From NCBI GenBank assembly GCA_002305015.1, contig DBPW01000033.1, positions 203,062 through 267,061 of the forward strand: a DNA stretch of 64,000 nucleotides, in the 5' to 3' direction. Below are positions 17,700-26,200 of this stretch, in pieces (positions within the stretch are counted from its first letter, which is position 1; every line of letters begins with the position of its first letter). The DNA is from Bacteroidales bacterium UBA1410 (lineage in GTDB: Bacteria > Bacteroidota > Bacteroidia > Bacteroidales > Dysgonomonadaceae). A model generated the notes under the pieces. It was not told the origin of the DNA, ran no database searches, and worked only from the letters and a program-made list of their open reading frames with translations. The position numbers were made by a program, and so were the translations under genes.

Positions 17700-17731
17700 A
17701 CGACTTTGCTTTATGCAAGATGCAAAGTCGT
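17700..17731 (+). promoter_or_regulatory. Leader hairpin with T-rich tail upstream of the EF-G-like gene
   Basis: ACGACTTTGC (17700-17709) pairs perfectly with GCAAAGTCGT (17722-17731) and is followed by TTTAATTTT, so it resembles an intrinsic terminator. It lies between the -7 box and the start codon, i.e. at the 5' end of the mRNA, where it could act as an attenuator or a 5' stabilising structure. Confidence 0.6.
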
Positions 17732-17774
17732 TTTAATTTTGTAACTCCAAACAATTTTAATAAACATTCAAATC

Positions 17775-19931
17775 ATGAAAGTATATCAAACGAAAGACAT
17801 TAAAAATATTGCTATCATAGGCAATTCGGGATCGGGAAAGACCACCCTCGCAGAAGCTATGCTTTTCGAGAGTGGTCTTATAAAACGACGCGGTACGGTT
17901 GAAAACGGAAATACCGTGAGTGATTATTTCCCTGTTGAAAAAGAATACGGCTATTCGGTTTTCCCTACCGTGTTTTCTATTGAGTGGAAAGACAAAATGA
18001 TGAATTTCATTGACTGCCCGGGATCAGACGATTTCATTGGCGGAGTCATCACTTCGCTCAACGTAACCGACACAGCATTGATGGTTATTCACGCCGCCAA
18101 CGGAATTGAAGTAGGAACCATAAACCAATTTCACTATACAGAAGACATAAACAAACCGGTTGTTTTTGTTATAAATCAAATGGATAACGAAAAAGCCGAC
18201 TATGACAATACCCTCGCCGGCATGAAAGAAATGTGGGGAAACAAGGTAGTTCCCATTCAATACCCTATCGGTAACGGAAACGCGTTTGAAGGTATAGTTG
18301 ATGTATTAAAACAAAAAATGTACAAATGGAAACCCGATGCCACAGCTCCCGATGTAATGGATATTCCGGACAGTGAAAAAGCCAAAGCTGACGAATTATA
18401 TAAAGCACTGTTGGAAGCAGCCGCCGAGAACGATGAAGGGTTGATGGAAAAATATTTCGAGCAGGGAACACTATCGGAAGAAGAGATGAGGGAAGGAATC
18501 CAAAAAGGGTTGATCGATCGTAGCGTTTTCCCCGTATTTTGCGTTTCGTCTTTAAAAAACCGGGGTGTACACCGGGTGATGAATTTTCTGAGTGCCGTAG
18601 CACCATCACCGGATCAGATGCCCGCGCCGAAAAATACCGAAGGCAAGGAGGTAAAACCCGACCCCAATGCTCCTGTCAGTCTTTTCGTTTTTAAAACTAC
18701 TGTTGAACCCCATATCGGAGAGATTTCCTACTTCAAAGTCATGTCAGGAACCGTAAGAGAAGGTGATGACCTGACCAACGCCAATAGAGGCTCCAAAGAA
18801 CGTTTGGCTCAAATTTTTTCGGTAGCCGGACAAATCCGCACCAAAGTTGAAGAAATGCAGGCGGGCAACATCGGTGCAGCTGTAAAATTAAAAGACGTAC
18901 GCACCGGTGATACCCTAAATGGCAAAGGTGCCGACAACCGATTCGATTTCATTAAATATCCCGAACCCCGCTATCGTAGAGCCATTAAACCAATAAACGA
19001 AGCCAACGCCGAAAAACTAAACGAAGCACTCACCCGAATGCACGAGGAAGATCCCACGTGGATCTCGGAAATATCGAAAGAATTGAAGCAAACCATTGTT
19101 TCGGGACAGGGCGAATTTCACCTGAAAACGCTCAAATGGAGATTAGAAAATAACGATAAAATCGAAGTGGAATTTCTTGAACCGAAAATCCCTTATCGTG
19201 AAACGATAACCAAAGCAGCTCGCGCCGACTACCGTCACAAAAAGCAATCGGGAGGAGCCGGACAGTTTGGTGAAGTCCACCTTATCGTAGAACCTTATAC
19301 AGAAGGTATGCCTATGCCGGAAGTATATAAATTCAACGGACAAGAATACAAAGTTCAAACACGCGATGTTCAGGAAATAAAGCTTGAATGGGGAGGTAAA
19401 TTGGTTTTCGTAAACAGTATTGTGGGAGGATCCATCGATGCCCGCTTCATGCCCGCTATTTTGAAAGGAATTATGAGTCGCATGGAACAAGGACCTTTAA
19501 CAGGATCGTATGCGCGTGATGTTCGCGTTATTGTATATGACGGCAAGATGCACCCTGTCGATTCCAACGAAATCTCTTTCATGCTTGCCGGCCGTAATGC
19601 CTTCAGCATGGCATTCAAAAACGCAGGGCCCAAAATTCTCGAACCCATCTATGATGTCACTGTTTCCGTACCATCAGAATACATGGGAGATGTAATAAGT
19701 GATCTGCAAACACGACGGGCTATGATTATGGGCATGGAAAGTGATAAGCATTTCGAGAGAATCAAAGCCAAAGTTCCACTAAAAGAAATGAGTTCGTATT
19801 CTACTTCTCTAAGTTCGCTTACCGGTGGACGCGCTTCCTTTACCATGAAGTTCTCCAGTTACGAACTTGTGCCTCCTGATATTCAGGAGAAATTGCTGAA
19901 AGAATACGAAGCAGGCGAAAAAGAAGAGTAA
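17775..19931 (+). CDS. fusA2: Elongation factor G paralogue (EF-G2-like) with altered GTPase motifs
   Basis: 718 aa with the EF-G domain plan: G domain (~8-280), domain II (~300-390), domains III-V to the end. The P-loop is intact (GNSGSGKT, 16-23), but the G3 motif reads DCPGSDDF, with Ser84 where canonical EF-G has the catalytic His of DTPGHVDF, the G4 motif reads NQMD (134-137) instead of NKMD, and the RGITI switch I sequence is absent. In Bacteroides thetaiotaomicron an EF-G paralogue (EF-G2) lacking GTPase activity has been described as supporting translation under carbon starvation; this protein is probably of that type (inference from motifs and length). The housekeeping EF-G is not in the window. 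Single gene with leader hairpin and downstream hairpin. Confidence 0.88.
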   Translation: MKVYQTKDIKNIAIIGNSGSGKTTLAEAMLFESGLIKRRGTVENGNTVSDYFPVEKEYGYSVFPTVFSIEWKDKMMNFIDCPGSDDFIGGVITSLNVTDTALMVIHAANGIEVGTINQFHYTEDINKPVVFVINQMDNEKADYDNTLAGMKEMWGNKVVPIQYPIGNGNAFEGIVDVLKQKMYKWKPDATAPDVMDIPDSEKAKADELYKALLEAAAENDEGLMEKYFEQGTLSEEEMREGIQKGLIDRSVFPVFCVSSLKNRGVHRVMNFLSAVAPSPDQMPAPKNTEGKEVKPDPNAPVSLFVFKTTVEPHIGEISYFKVMSGTVREGDDLTNANRGSKERLAQIFSVAGQIRTKVEEMQAGNIGAAVKLKDVRTGDTLNGKGADNRFDFIKYPEPRYRRAIKPINEANAEKLNEALTRMHEEDPTWISEISKELKQTIVSGQGEFHLKTLKWRLENNDKIEVEFLEPKIPYRETITKAARADYRHKKQSGGAGQFGEVHLIVEPYTEGMPMPEVYKFNGQEYKVQTRDVQEIKLEWGGKLVFVNSIVGGSIDARFMPAILKGIMSRMEQGPLTGSYARDVRVIVYDGKMHPVDSNEISFMLAGRNAFSMAFKNAGPKILEPIYDVTVSVPSEYMGDVISDLQTRRAMIMGMESDKHFERIKAKVPLKEMSSYSTSLSSLTGGRASFTMKFSSYELVPPDIQEKLLKEYEAGEKEE

Positions 19932-19965
19932 CTATTTTCCAACAATCCTAGGGAAGCATTGCATT

Positions 19966-20000
19966 TCCCCAACCGAGCAACCTTTTTGCCCGGTTGGGGA
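19966..20000 (+). terminator. Hairpin terminator after the EF-G-like gene
   Basis: TCCCCAACCG (19966-19975) pairs with CGGTTGGGGA (19991-20000), extended by GCAA/TTGC inside. It is a strong stem 34 nt after the stop codon, followed by A/T-rich sequence without a pure T-run. Confidence 0.7.
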
Positions 20001-20084
20001 ATAAATAAAAAGCCTTTGTGGTACTCTACAAAAAAATACTGTAAACCTAACTTTAACTACACCCCCAATAAAAACCGGTCGAAA

Positions 20085-20777
20085 ATGAAGAGAATGTACG
20101 ATATCCTGTTTTTCCTTGCGCTTACACTCCCCACCTATGCGCAACACTATGAAGGTGTCTTCAAAGAAGGTAACGATATCCTTAAATTTGAGAATGGAGA
20201 GGTATATTTTGACATGGATGAAATGGGAAACATGATAACCAACAAAGTGGGCAAAGGCAGCTATGAAATTATGGGCGATTATTTGTTGGTAACAACAGGA
20301 GAATATTCCGGTGAAAAATCGACTGTACAACCGCTTCCGGGATCAAAAAAAGACTCTTTAGGAATCAAGGTAACAGACAACCGAAATTTTTCGTTATCGG
20401 GAATTTTGGTTGAGCTAGTGAATTCATCGGGAAAAACACTTCAAGGAGGCGTAACCAACAACGAGGGAAAAATTCTTTTCAAAAAGAATCCGAAAGCTCA
20501 AAAGATAAAAGTATCGGATATGGTATACGATGATATTTCATTCCCTTATGATCCGACAAGCGATTTTCTCGTTAAATTGGTAAAGAACAACATCATTGAA
20601 AACAGAACTGTTGCTTTCAGATTGAAAAAAGTGGACGATGAAACCCTCTCCGTCTTGCTTTTGTCAAGCAATTTCGAACCCGGGAAAAACCAACTGAAAG
20701 CATTGGAAAAACTGGATAAAAAAGCCCGCAAAAGCAATTACATCGACAAACGGATGAAGAAAGAATCAACCGAGTAG
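20085..20777 (+). CDS. Secreted protein of unknown function
   Basis: 230 aa from the ATG at 20085; the frame is open upstream to 19959, but those codons run through the EF-G terminator and do not look like protein. The chosen start gives a signal peptide ending in TYAQ. Residues ~20-80 resemble the small beta-rich domain seen in secreted Bacteroidetes proteins (HYEGVFKEGNDILKFENGEVYF), ~90-160 resemble a carboxypeptidase-regulatory-like beta sandwich, and the last ~50 residues are helical and lysine-rich. I do not recognise a family with certainty. Its last 12 bases overlap the last 12 bases of the convergent GatB/YqeY gene. Confidence 0.75.
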   Translation: MKRMYDILFFLALTLPTYAQHYEGVFKEGNDILKFENGEVYFDMDEMGNMITNKVGKGSYEIMGDYLLVTTGEYSGEKSTVQPLPGSKKDSLGIKVTDNRNFSLSGILVELVNSSGKTLQGGVTNNEGKILFKKNPKAQKIKVSDMVYDDISFPYDPTSDFLVKLVKNNIIENRTVAFRLKKVDDETLSVLLLSSNFEPGKNQLKALEKLDKKARKSNYIDKRMKKESTE

Positions 20778-21215
20778 TTTCTTCACCGTTTCGGAGATCA
20801 AGCGTCCCTCGGCTTTTCCTGCAAGCTGTTTGGTGGCAACGCCCATCACTTTACCCATATCTTTCATGGAAGTCGCCCCAACAGCGGCAATAATTTTTTT
20901 CACTGCTTCCTCCAATTCCTCGGGAGACATCTGTCGGGGCAAAAATTCCTGAATAACGTTTAATTGAGCCAGTTCGGTTTCGGCCAAATCGGAACGATTT
21001 TGCGACAAATAAATATCGGCGCTATCTTTTCGTTGTTTTGCCATTTTCTGCAAAATAGCCAAGGCGGTTTCATCCGAAAGTTCATTGTTGGCACCTTTGG
21101 CTGTTTTTGCTTCCAAAAATTCTTTTTTAATTCCTCGCAACGCTTCCAATCTTACTTTATCTTTTGCCAGCATTGCTTTTTTTATTTCTTCATTAATTGT
21201 TTCAAATAGATTCAT
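20766..21215 (-). CDS. GatB/YqeY domain protein
   Basis: 149 aa, the usual length of stand-alone YqeY proteins. It begins with a helical region (INEEIKKAMLAKDKVRLEALRGIKKEF) and ends with the GatB/YqeY C-terminal signature (SMKDMGKVMGVATKQLAGKAEGRLISETVKKLL, quoted here in parts: DMGKVMG, GKAEGR). The domain is shared with the tRNA-binding tail of the amidotransferase GatB, but the role of the free protein is unknown. It follows ftsZ by 28 nt on the same strand and is probably the last gene of the division cluster. Confidence 0.9.
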   Translation of the reverse strand: MNLFETINEEIKKAMLAKDKVRLEALRGIKKEFLEAKTAKGANNELSDETALAILQKMAKQRKDSADIYLSQNRSDLAETELAQLNVIQEFLPRQMSPEELEEAVKKIIAAVGATSMKDMGKVMGVATKQLAGKAEGRLISETVKKLLG

Positions 21216-21243
21216 AACTCAACTAGTATAAAAAATTCTTTTT

Positions 21244-22536
21244 TTAATCGAACAACGAAGATGATGGCGTTTGAGGCTCGTTTCGAAATGCACGAGGATT
21301 AAAATCCACATCGCGTTTGAAAACTGCTGTCCTTTCCATTGCTTCCAAAATTTTATCATCATCCAATTCTTCTGTCGTCAGCACAATCGGCTCAATCCGA
21401 TAGTTGGTAGTCAAAAGATCTTTTAGCCCTTTTTTCCCGTAGTATTTCTCAATCAGTTGTCTATCCTCTTCTTCCTGTTCTTTTTGTGCATCTTCGCGTA
21501 TCTTACGCTCCAATTCCTCAGCCTGAGATTCTACTAATCGGTGCTCTTCAATGCCGGGCACGCTTGTAATTGAAAAACCGGTAGCCAGTAATGTTATCTT
21601 CACCTCATCGGTAAGATCATCTTCCAAAGCGGCACCCCAAATTACCTCTATTTCACGGCTAAACTTCGACATGAACTCGTGCAACGCATTCATTTCTTCC
21701 ATCATTAATGGGTTTTTTTCGCCAAAGGAAAGATTGATGAGTATTTTTTTCGCACTAAACACATCATTGTTATTGAGCAAGGGCGAATGAAGAGCATCAC
21801 GAATGGCCTCTTCGACTCTGTTTTTCCCTTTTCCTACGCCTCTACTCATAATGGCAACGCCACCATCTTTCAATGTTGTGTATACATCGGCGAAGTCGAG
21901 ATTTACATAGCCGTGAACGGTGATGATTTCGGCAATGCTTTTTGCTGCGATCGTCAATGTATCATCGGCCTTAGCAAAAGCATTCATCATCGTTAAATCG
22001 TGATAAATATCACGTAATCGCTCGTTGTTGATCACGAGAAGTGCATCCACATTGGCAGCAATTTCTTCTACTCCTTTTAATGCCTGGATAATCTTTTTTG
22101 GGCCTTCAAAAACAAAAGGGATGGTCACGATTCCAACCGTTAAGATGCCCATATCTTTAGCAACTTTAGCCACAACGGGAGCTGCACCTGTTCCTGTTCC
22201 TCCACCCATACCGGCTGTGATAAACGCCATACGCGTGCCGTCACTCAACAAATCACGTATTGCATCGATACTTTCCTCGGCAGCACTGCGGGCAATATCG
22301 GGTCTGTTTCCGGCACCCAGCCCACCGGTTGTATGTTCTCCCAACTGAATTTTCACGGGTACAGGCGATTCCATCAATGCCTGATTGTCGGTATTGCATA
22401 GAGCGAAAGAAACATTGTGTATTCCTTCAAGAAACATATGGTTGACGGCATTGCCACCACCCCCTCCCACTCCGATTACCTTAATAATCGCTTCCGTGCG
22501 GCTTTCTAACTGAAAATCCAATATCGTGTCATCCAT
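21244..22536 (-). CDS. ftsZ: Cell-division GTPase FtsZ
   Basis: 430 aa tubulin homologue forming the cytokinetic ring. The GTP-binding core (~15-190) contains the tubulin signature GGGTGTGAAP and, near the N-terminus, VGGGGGNAVNHM. The second domain runs to ~330; a charged linker (EEDRQLIEKYYGKKG) and a C-terminal segment ending SSSLFD follow, the likely site for FtsA binding. Length is normal for Bacteroidetes, which have a longer tail than E. coli FtsZ. It follows ftsA by 36 nt. Expression probably comes from the cluster as a whole; no separate promoter was recognised in the short gap. Confidence 0.98.
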   Translation of the reverse strand: MDDTILDFQLESRTEAIIKVIGVGGGGGNAVNHMFLEGIHNVSFALCNTDNQALMESPVPVKIQLGEHTTGGLGAGNRPDIARSAAEESIDAIRDLLSDGTRMAFITAGMGGGTGTGAAPVVAKVAKDMGILTVGIVTIPFVFEGPKKIIQALKGVEEIAANVDALLVINNERLRDIYHDLTMMNAFAKADDTLTIAAKSIAEIITVHGYVNLDFADVYTTLKDGGVAIMSRGVGKGKNRVEEAIRDALHSPLLNNNDVFSAKKILINLSFGEKNPLMMEEMNALHEFMSKFSREIEVIWGAALEDDLTDEVKITLLATGFSITSVPGIEEHRLVESQAEELERKIREDAQKEQEEEDRQLIEKYYGKKGLKDLLTTNYRIEPIVLTTEELDDDKILEAMERTAVFKRDVDFNPRAFRNEPQTPSSSLFD

Positions 22537-22572
22537 TACTTAATCCCTAAATGCTTGTTTATTCATTAATCC

Positions 22573-23910
22573 TCAATTATTTTCATCCTCGGAAAACATT
22601 TCTCCAAGAATATTACCCATTTTAGAGAAAAAACTGTCCGTACGCTTTTTCTCTTCACTGTTTTTCTCCGTTTTCTTTTTATCGCCTTTTCTTTTCCGGT
22701 CGCTCGTCTTTTTAGAAAAATCCTGTTCCTCCTGCATGGTTTTCTCGCTTGCTGTTTCAAGAACCGGTTTTTTTTCGCAATCTTCTGTTCCAAACAACAA
22801 CAATCCCAAAGCCTGTGTCAGAGATGGATCATTTGCCAATTCCGGGAAATTGTTGATGAAGGACTTTTTAGCCGATGCTTGTCGTACCGGCATTTTCAAT
22901 TTTTCGGTGAGATAAATATCGAGATTCTTCAATTGCGAGGCTCCTCCTGTCATCACGATTCCGGCACCCAATTGTCCGGCATAGCCCGACAATTCGATTT
23001 GTTTCTTTAAATTGGCCACAATCTCATCAATCCGCATCCTTATGACTTTATTGAGTTCCACCAAATCGATATCCGGTTTAGAGAAAAAAGGAGAGGAAAG
23101 TAAATTATCCTGATTCTCGTGTGCTTTACCGAATTTGATTTTATACTGTTCGGCATCGCTTTCAATGAAATTCAATTCGCAGATATCTTTTGTGATGGTA
23201 CGTCCTCCGAAAGGAACGACCACCATTCTTCGTAAAATACCTCCTTTGTAGATGGACAATGTAGTAGTACCTGCACCAAAATCAATGAAAGCACAGCCCA
23301 ATTCTTTTTCTTCTTCATTCAATGCAATAGCTGCCGAAGCCAATGCTCCCACGGTATAACCGGCAATATCCACTTGGGTTCTATCCCGAATACTTTTTTG
23401 GATATTGGCGATGATGTTAGGGCGTCCGACAATCATTTTATAATTGGCTTCTATGGTAGAACACGCAATACCAACAGGATTTTTTTCGGGTTTCCCGTCC
23501 AAAAAATATTCCACATCGGCAATAGCATATCGTCCGGTCATCTCGGGATTGTATTTCTCTGCTTCCTTGCGAAGCTGAGCAATAATCTCAGCCGTAACGA
23601 TTCCTGAAGGGGGAAGTTGCATTCTTTCCCTGAAATCGACAGTATGCAGCGATTGTCCTGCTATAGGAATATACACTTTACCAATTTTCCTGCCCAGTTT
23701 GTTCTCGAGTAAACTGACCAGCTTACGAACTTTAGCCCCGGTTTCTTCTATATTATATACCAACCCGCGACGAATGCATTGATCGGACGGAATGGTTTCA
23801 CACGCCAATATAGAAATGACATTATTTTCATTCCTGCGTCCGACCACTCCGGTAATTTTTGAAGTTCCCAAATCAATGGCTGCAATAAATCCTGTTTCTG
23901 ATTGTATCAT
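22573..23910 (-). CDS. ftsA: Cell-division protein FtsA
   Basis: 445 aa actin-like ATPase that links FtsZ to the membrane. The N-terminal phosphate-1 motif AIDLGTSKI, the phosphate-2 region FIDFGAGTTTLSIYKGG and the adenosine motif IVMTGGASQL are in place. After ~385 there is a long Lys/Glu-rich stretch and then a C-terminal amphipathic helix (FFSKMGNILGEMF), the expected membrane-targeting sequence; the charged spacer before it is longer than in E. coli. It lies 103 nt after ftsQ and 36 nt before ftsZ. Confidence 0.97.
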   Translation of the reverse strand: MIQSETGFIAAIDLGTSKITGVVGRRNENNVISILACETIPSDQCIRRGLVYNIEETGAKVRKLVSLLENKLGRKIGKVYIPIAGQSLHTVDFRERMQLPPSGIVTAEIIAQLRKEAEKYNPEMTGRYAIADVEYFLDGKPEKNPVGIACSTIEANYKMIVGRPNIIANIQKSIRDRTQVDIAGYTVGALASAAIALNEEEKELGCAFIDFGAGTTTLSIYKGGILRRMVVVPFGGRTITKDICELNFIESDAEQYKIKFGKAHENQDNLLSSPFFSKPDIDLVELNKVIRMRIDEIVANLKKQIELSGYAGQLGAGIVMTGGASQLKNLDIYLTEKLKMPVRQASAKKSFINNFPELANDPSLTQALGLLLFGTEDCEKKPVLETASEKTMQEEQDFSKKTSDRKRKGDKKKTEKNSEEKKRTDSFFSKMGNILGEMFSEDENN

Positions 23911-24013
23911 ACCTTAATATAAACGACATTAAGACCGGATTGTTTTTCATCAAACGCTTCGGCACTTATTTTTGTTTTACACACGTATTCATTTTCATAG
24001 GAGAAAATGCGAA

Positions 24014-24745
24014 TTATTTTTTTGTACACACCACCTGATTATCGAACGAAAGATTGATTTCTGAGTAACGATTCCATCCCACTACATTTAGCCCTTTTTT
24101 TACAAAAAGTGCGAATTTTTCCAATTTAGCAGGATAATTATCCAGGGTTCCCAATAGGATACGAAAATCTCCCGCTCGAGGAATCAGTTCGACTTTCTCG
24201 TTTTTTCTCACCACAATTTGTTCTATCCAGGCATCCCAATCGGGATTTTCATACAAAAATTTGGCGAAATCATACAACTTACCTTTGGCAAATTCTTTAC
24301 TTATATCGCCTGTTGCAATAGGAACATATACGGTAAAACGACTCGAAGTCGGCATTATTTCTCGATTTTTGTCGACGTAAAAATCTCCCTCTGTGTCAGA
24401 AATAACACGGAGAATAGGGCTTCGCTGATAAATATTGACTATTACCGAACCATTAGAAGTAGAATACACTTCTGCAGACTTCACCAGTTTGTTGGCCATA
24501 ATCGCAGTTTGGATATCAAGTGTATTCACCTCATCCATTTGTTTTCCAACGGGATACAAGTCTTTATTTTTTACCAATTGGATAATGTCGTCGGCATGCA
24601 CAAATCGGTTTTCCGAGCTATCTTTTATGAAAACCTCAAAACGCGTACATACCTGATTTTGCGATGAATTTCTAAAATAAAATGCTGCAAAAACAAGGTA
24701 TCCCATTATCACCAATGAAACCAATATAATCAGAAATTTCTTCAT
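24014..24745 (-). CDS. ftsQ: Cell-division protein FtsQ
   Basis: 243 aa. A single membrane helix (residues ~5-25), then a POTRA-like region (~35-110) containing the VNTLDIQTAIMANKLVKSAEV segment, and the FtsQ beta domain with GDFYVDKNREIMPTS, which mirrors the conserved yVdxxGxxfp motif of DivIB/FtsQ. It is a bitopic divisome protein that recruits FtsL and partners and couples septal synthesis to FtsZ. Sequence identity to proteobacterial FtsQ is low, as usual; place between murC and ftsA supports the call. The 103-nt gap to ftsA is the largest inside the cluster. Confidence 0.93.
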   Translation of the reverse strand: MKKFLIILVSLVIMGYLVFAAFYFRNSSQNQVCTRFEVFIKDSSENRFVHADDIIQLVKNKDLYPVGKQMDEVNTLDIQTAIMANKLVKSAEVYSTSNGSVIVNIYQRSPILRVISDTEGDFYVDKNREIMPTSSRFTVYVPIATGDISKEFAKGKLYDFAKFLYENPDWDAWIEQIVVRKNEKVELIPRAGDFRILLGTLDNYPAKLEKFALFVKKGLNVVGWNRYSEINLSFDNQVVCTKK

Positions 24746-24796
24746 TCGAAGCTATGTGATTGCAAAGTTACACTTTAAAATGAAACCATAAAAAAA

Positions 24797-26200
24797 TTAC
24801 AATCCCGTGCGATTTCTCTCCGATTTCTCTTTTAAGAGGTTCTCTATGTCGGGCAAAAGTCGATCGATATCGCCTGCTCCCAATGTTACCAATACTTCAA
24901 TATTTCTGTCCTTCAATATCGAAAGAAGTTCCGACTTTTTACATAACACTTTGCTCTCTGTCGTAATTTTGTCGAAGATAATCTCCGAGGTCACACCTTG
25001 AATAGGTTCTTCGCGTGCAGGATAAATATCCAGCAGAATTACCTCATCGAGTTTGGAAAGACTTTGAGCAAAATCTTCAAAAAAATCTCGTGTGCGCGTA
25101 TAAAGATGGGGCTGAAAAATCCCCGTTATTTTCTTTGTAGGATACAAAGCCTTGATCGAATCGATGGATTCTGCCAATTCCTTGGGATGATGAGCATAAT
25201 CATCAATAAAAACAACATCATCCGTTTTTAATCGGATATCGAACCGACGTTTAGTACCTCCGAATGTGCGCATGGCTTCACGTACTTCGTCGGGATTAAC
25301 ACCGGAAAGTGTGGCAGCAGCAATAGCAGCTATTGCATTTTCGATATTAATTTTCACAGGAATGCCCAATTGAATATCGGGTATAACACCGAAAGGAGAA
25401 ACAAAATCAAACACAATCTCGCCGTTTCCGATTCGAATATTTTCAGCATGAAAATCGCCCTTATTTTCAGAATAAGTGAAAACCCGAACGGTAGATTCGC
25501 ATCGTGGCGTTACGGCAATATCCTTTTTTTGAATCAAATATCCGTCAGGGCGAATAAGCGATGTAAACATTTCGAAACTTTCCCTATATGCTTCCGCAGA
25601 ACCATAAACATCCAAATGATCGGGGTCAGCCGCCGTAATAACGGCAATCCACGGTCGCAACCAATGAAAAGAGCGATCGTACTCATCGGCCTCCACCACC
25701 GTAATGCGACTTTTGTCTGACAAAAGCAGGTTGCTGTTGTAATTTTTCGAGATTCCTCCAAGAAATGCATTGCAATCGACATGCGACTGCCGCAATAGAT
25801 GGGCAATCATGCCCGAAACCGTAGTTTTCCCATGGGTACCTGCAACACATATGGCATCGCTTAATTTGGTAATCTCACCCAAAACCTGCGCACGCTTCAT
25901 CAACATAAATCCTGCCGAACGGAAAAAATTTAGCTCCGAATGAGTAGAAGGGACCGCAGGGGTATAAACAATCAACGTATGTTCCTTATCAAAAAATTGC
26001 CGGGGAACAGCATCAATATTATCCTCGTAATGAATGAAAGCACCCTCTTTTTCCAGGGTCTCGGTTAACGGTGTCTGCACACGATCATACCCTCCGACAG
26101 TCTTCCCTTCAGCCAAAAAATATCGGGCAAGGTTACTCATGCCTATGCCACCGATTCCAATAAAATAATAATTGGAATATTGTTCCATGCTTTCGTTCAT
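24797..26200 (-). CDS. murC: UDP-N-acetylmuramate--L-alanine ligase
   Basis: 467 aa Mur ligase that adds L-Ala to UDP-MurNAc, the first amino acid of the peptidoglycan stem. N-terminal Rossmann motif GIGGIGMSNLARYF, ATP-binding GTHGKTTVSG, the central EADEYDRSF motif, and the C-terminal DDYAHHPKEL sequence, all diagnostic of MurC. Its ATG overlaps the murG stop in an ATGA arrangement, pointing to translational coupling. ftsQ follows after 51 nt. Confidence 0.97.
   Translation of the reverse strand: MNESMEQYSNYYFIGIGGIGMSNLARYFLAEGKTVGGYDRVQTPLTETLEKEGAFIHYEDNIDAVPRQFFDKEHTLIVYTPAVPSTHSELNFFRSAGFMLMKRAQVLGEITKLSDAICVAGTHGKTTVSGMIAHLLRQSHVDCNAFLGGISKNYNSNLLLSDKSRITVVEADEYDRSFHWLRPWIAVITAADPDHLDVYGSAEAYRESFEMFTSLIRPDGYLIQKKDIAVTPRCESTVRVFTYSENKGDFHAENIRIGNGEIVFDFVSPFGVIPDIQLGIPVKINIENAIAAIAAATLSGVNPDEVREAMRTFGGTKRRFDIRLKTDDVVFIDDYAHHPKELAESIDSIKALYPTKKITGIFQPHLYTRTRDFFEDFAQSLSKLDEVILLDIYPAREEPIQGVTSEIIFDKITTESKVLCKKSELLSILKDRNIEVLVTLGAGDIDRLLPDIENLLKEKSERNRTGL

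Larger units (their letters stand above)
17218..17774. other. 557-bp divergent intergenic region
   Basis: Separates the leftward Ca2+ ATPase and the rightward EF-G-like gene. Besides the EF-G-side promoter and leader hairpin (listed separately), it holds a possible minus-strand TACTTTTG box at 17484-17491 for the ATPase, which would imply a leader of ~270 nt. No open frame of convincing quality, no tRNA and no repeat copy was seen. Confidence 0.6.
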
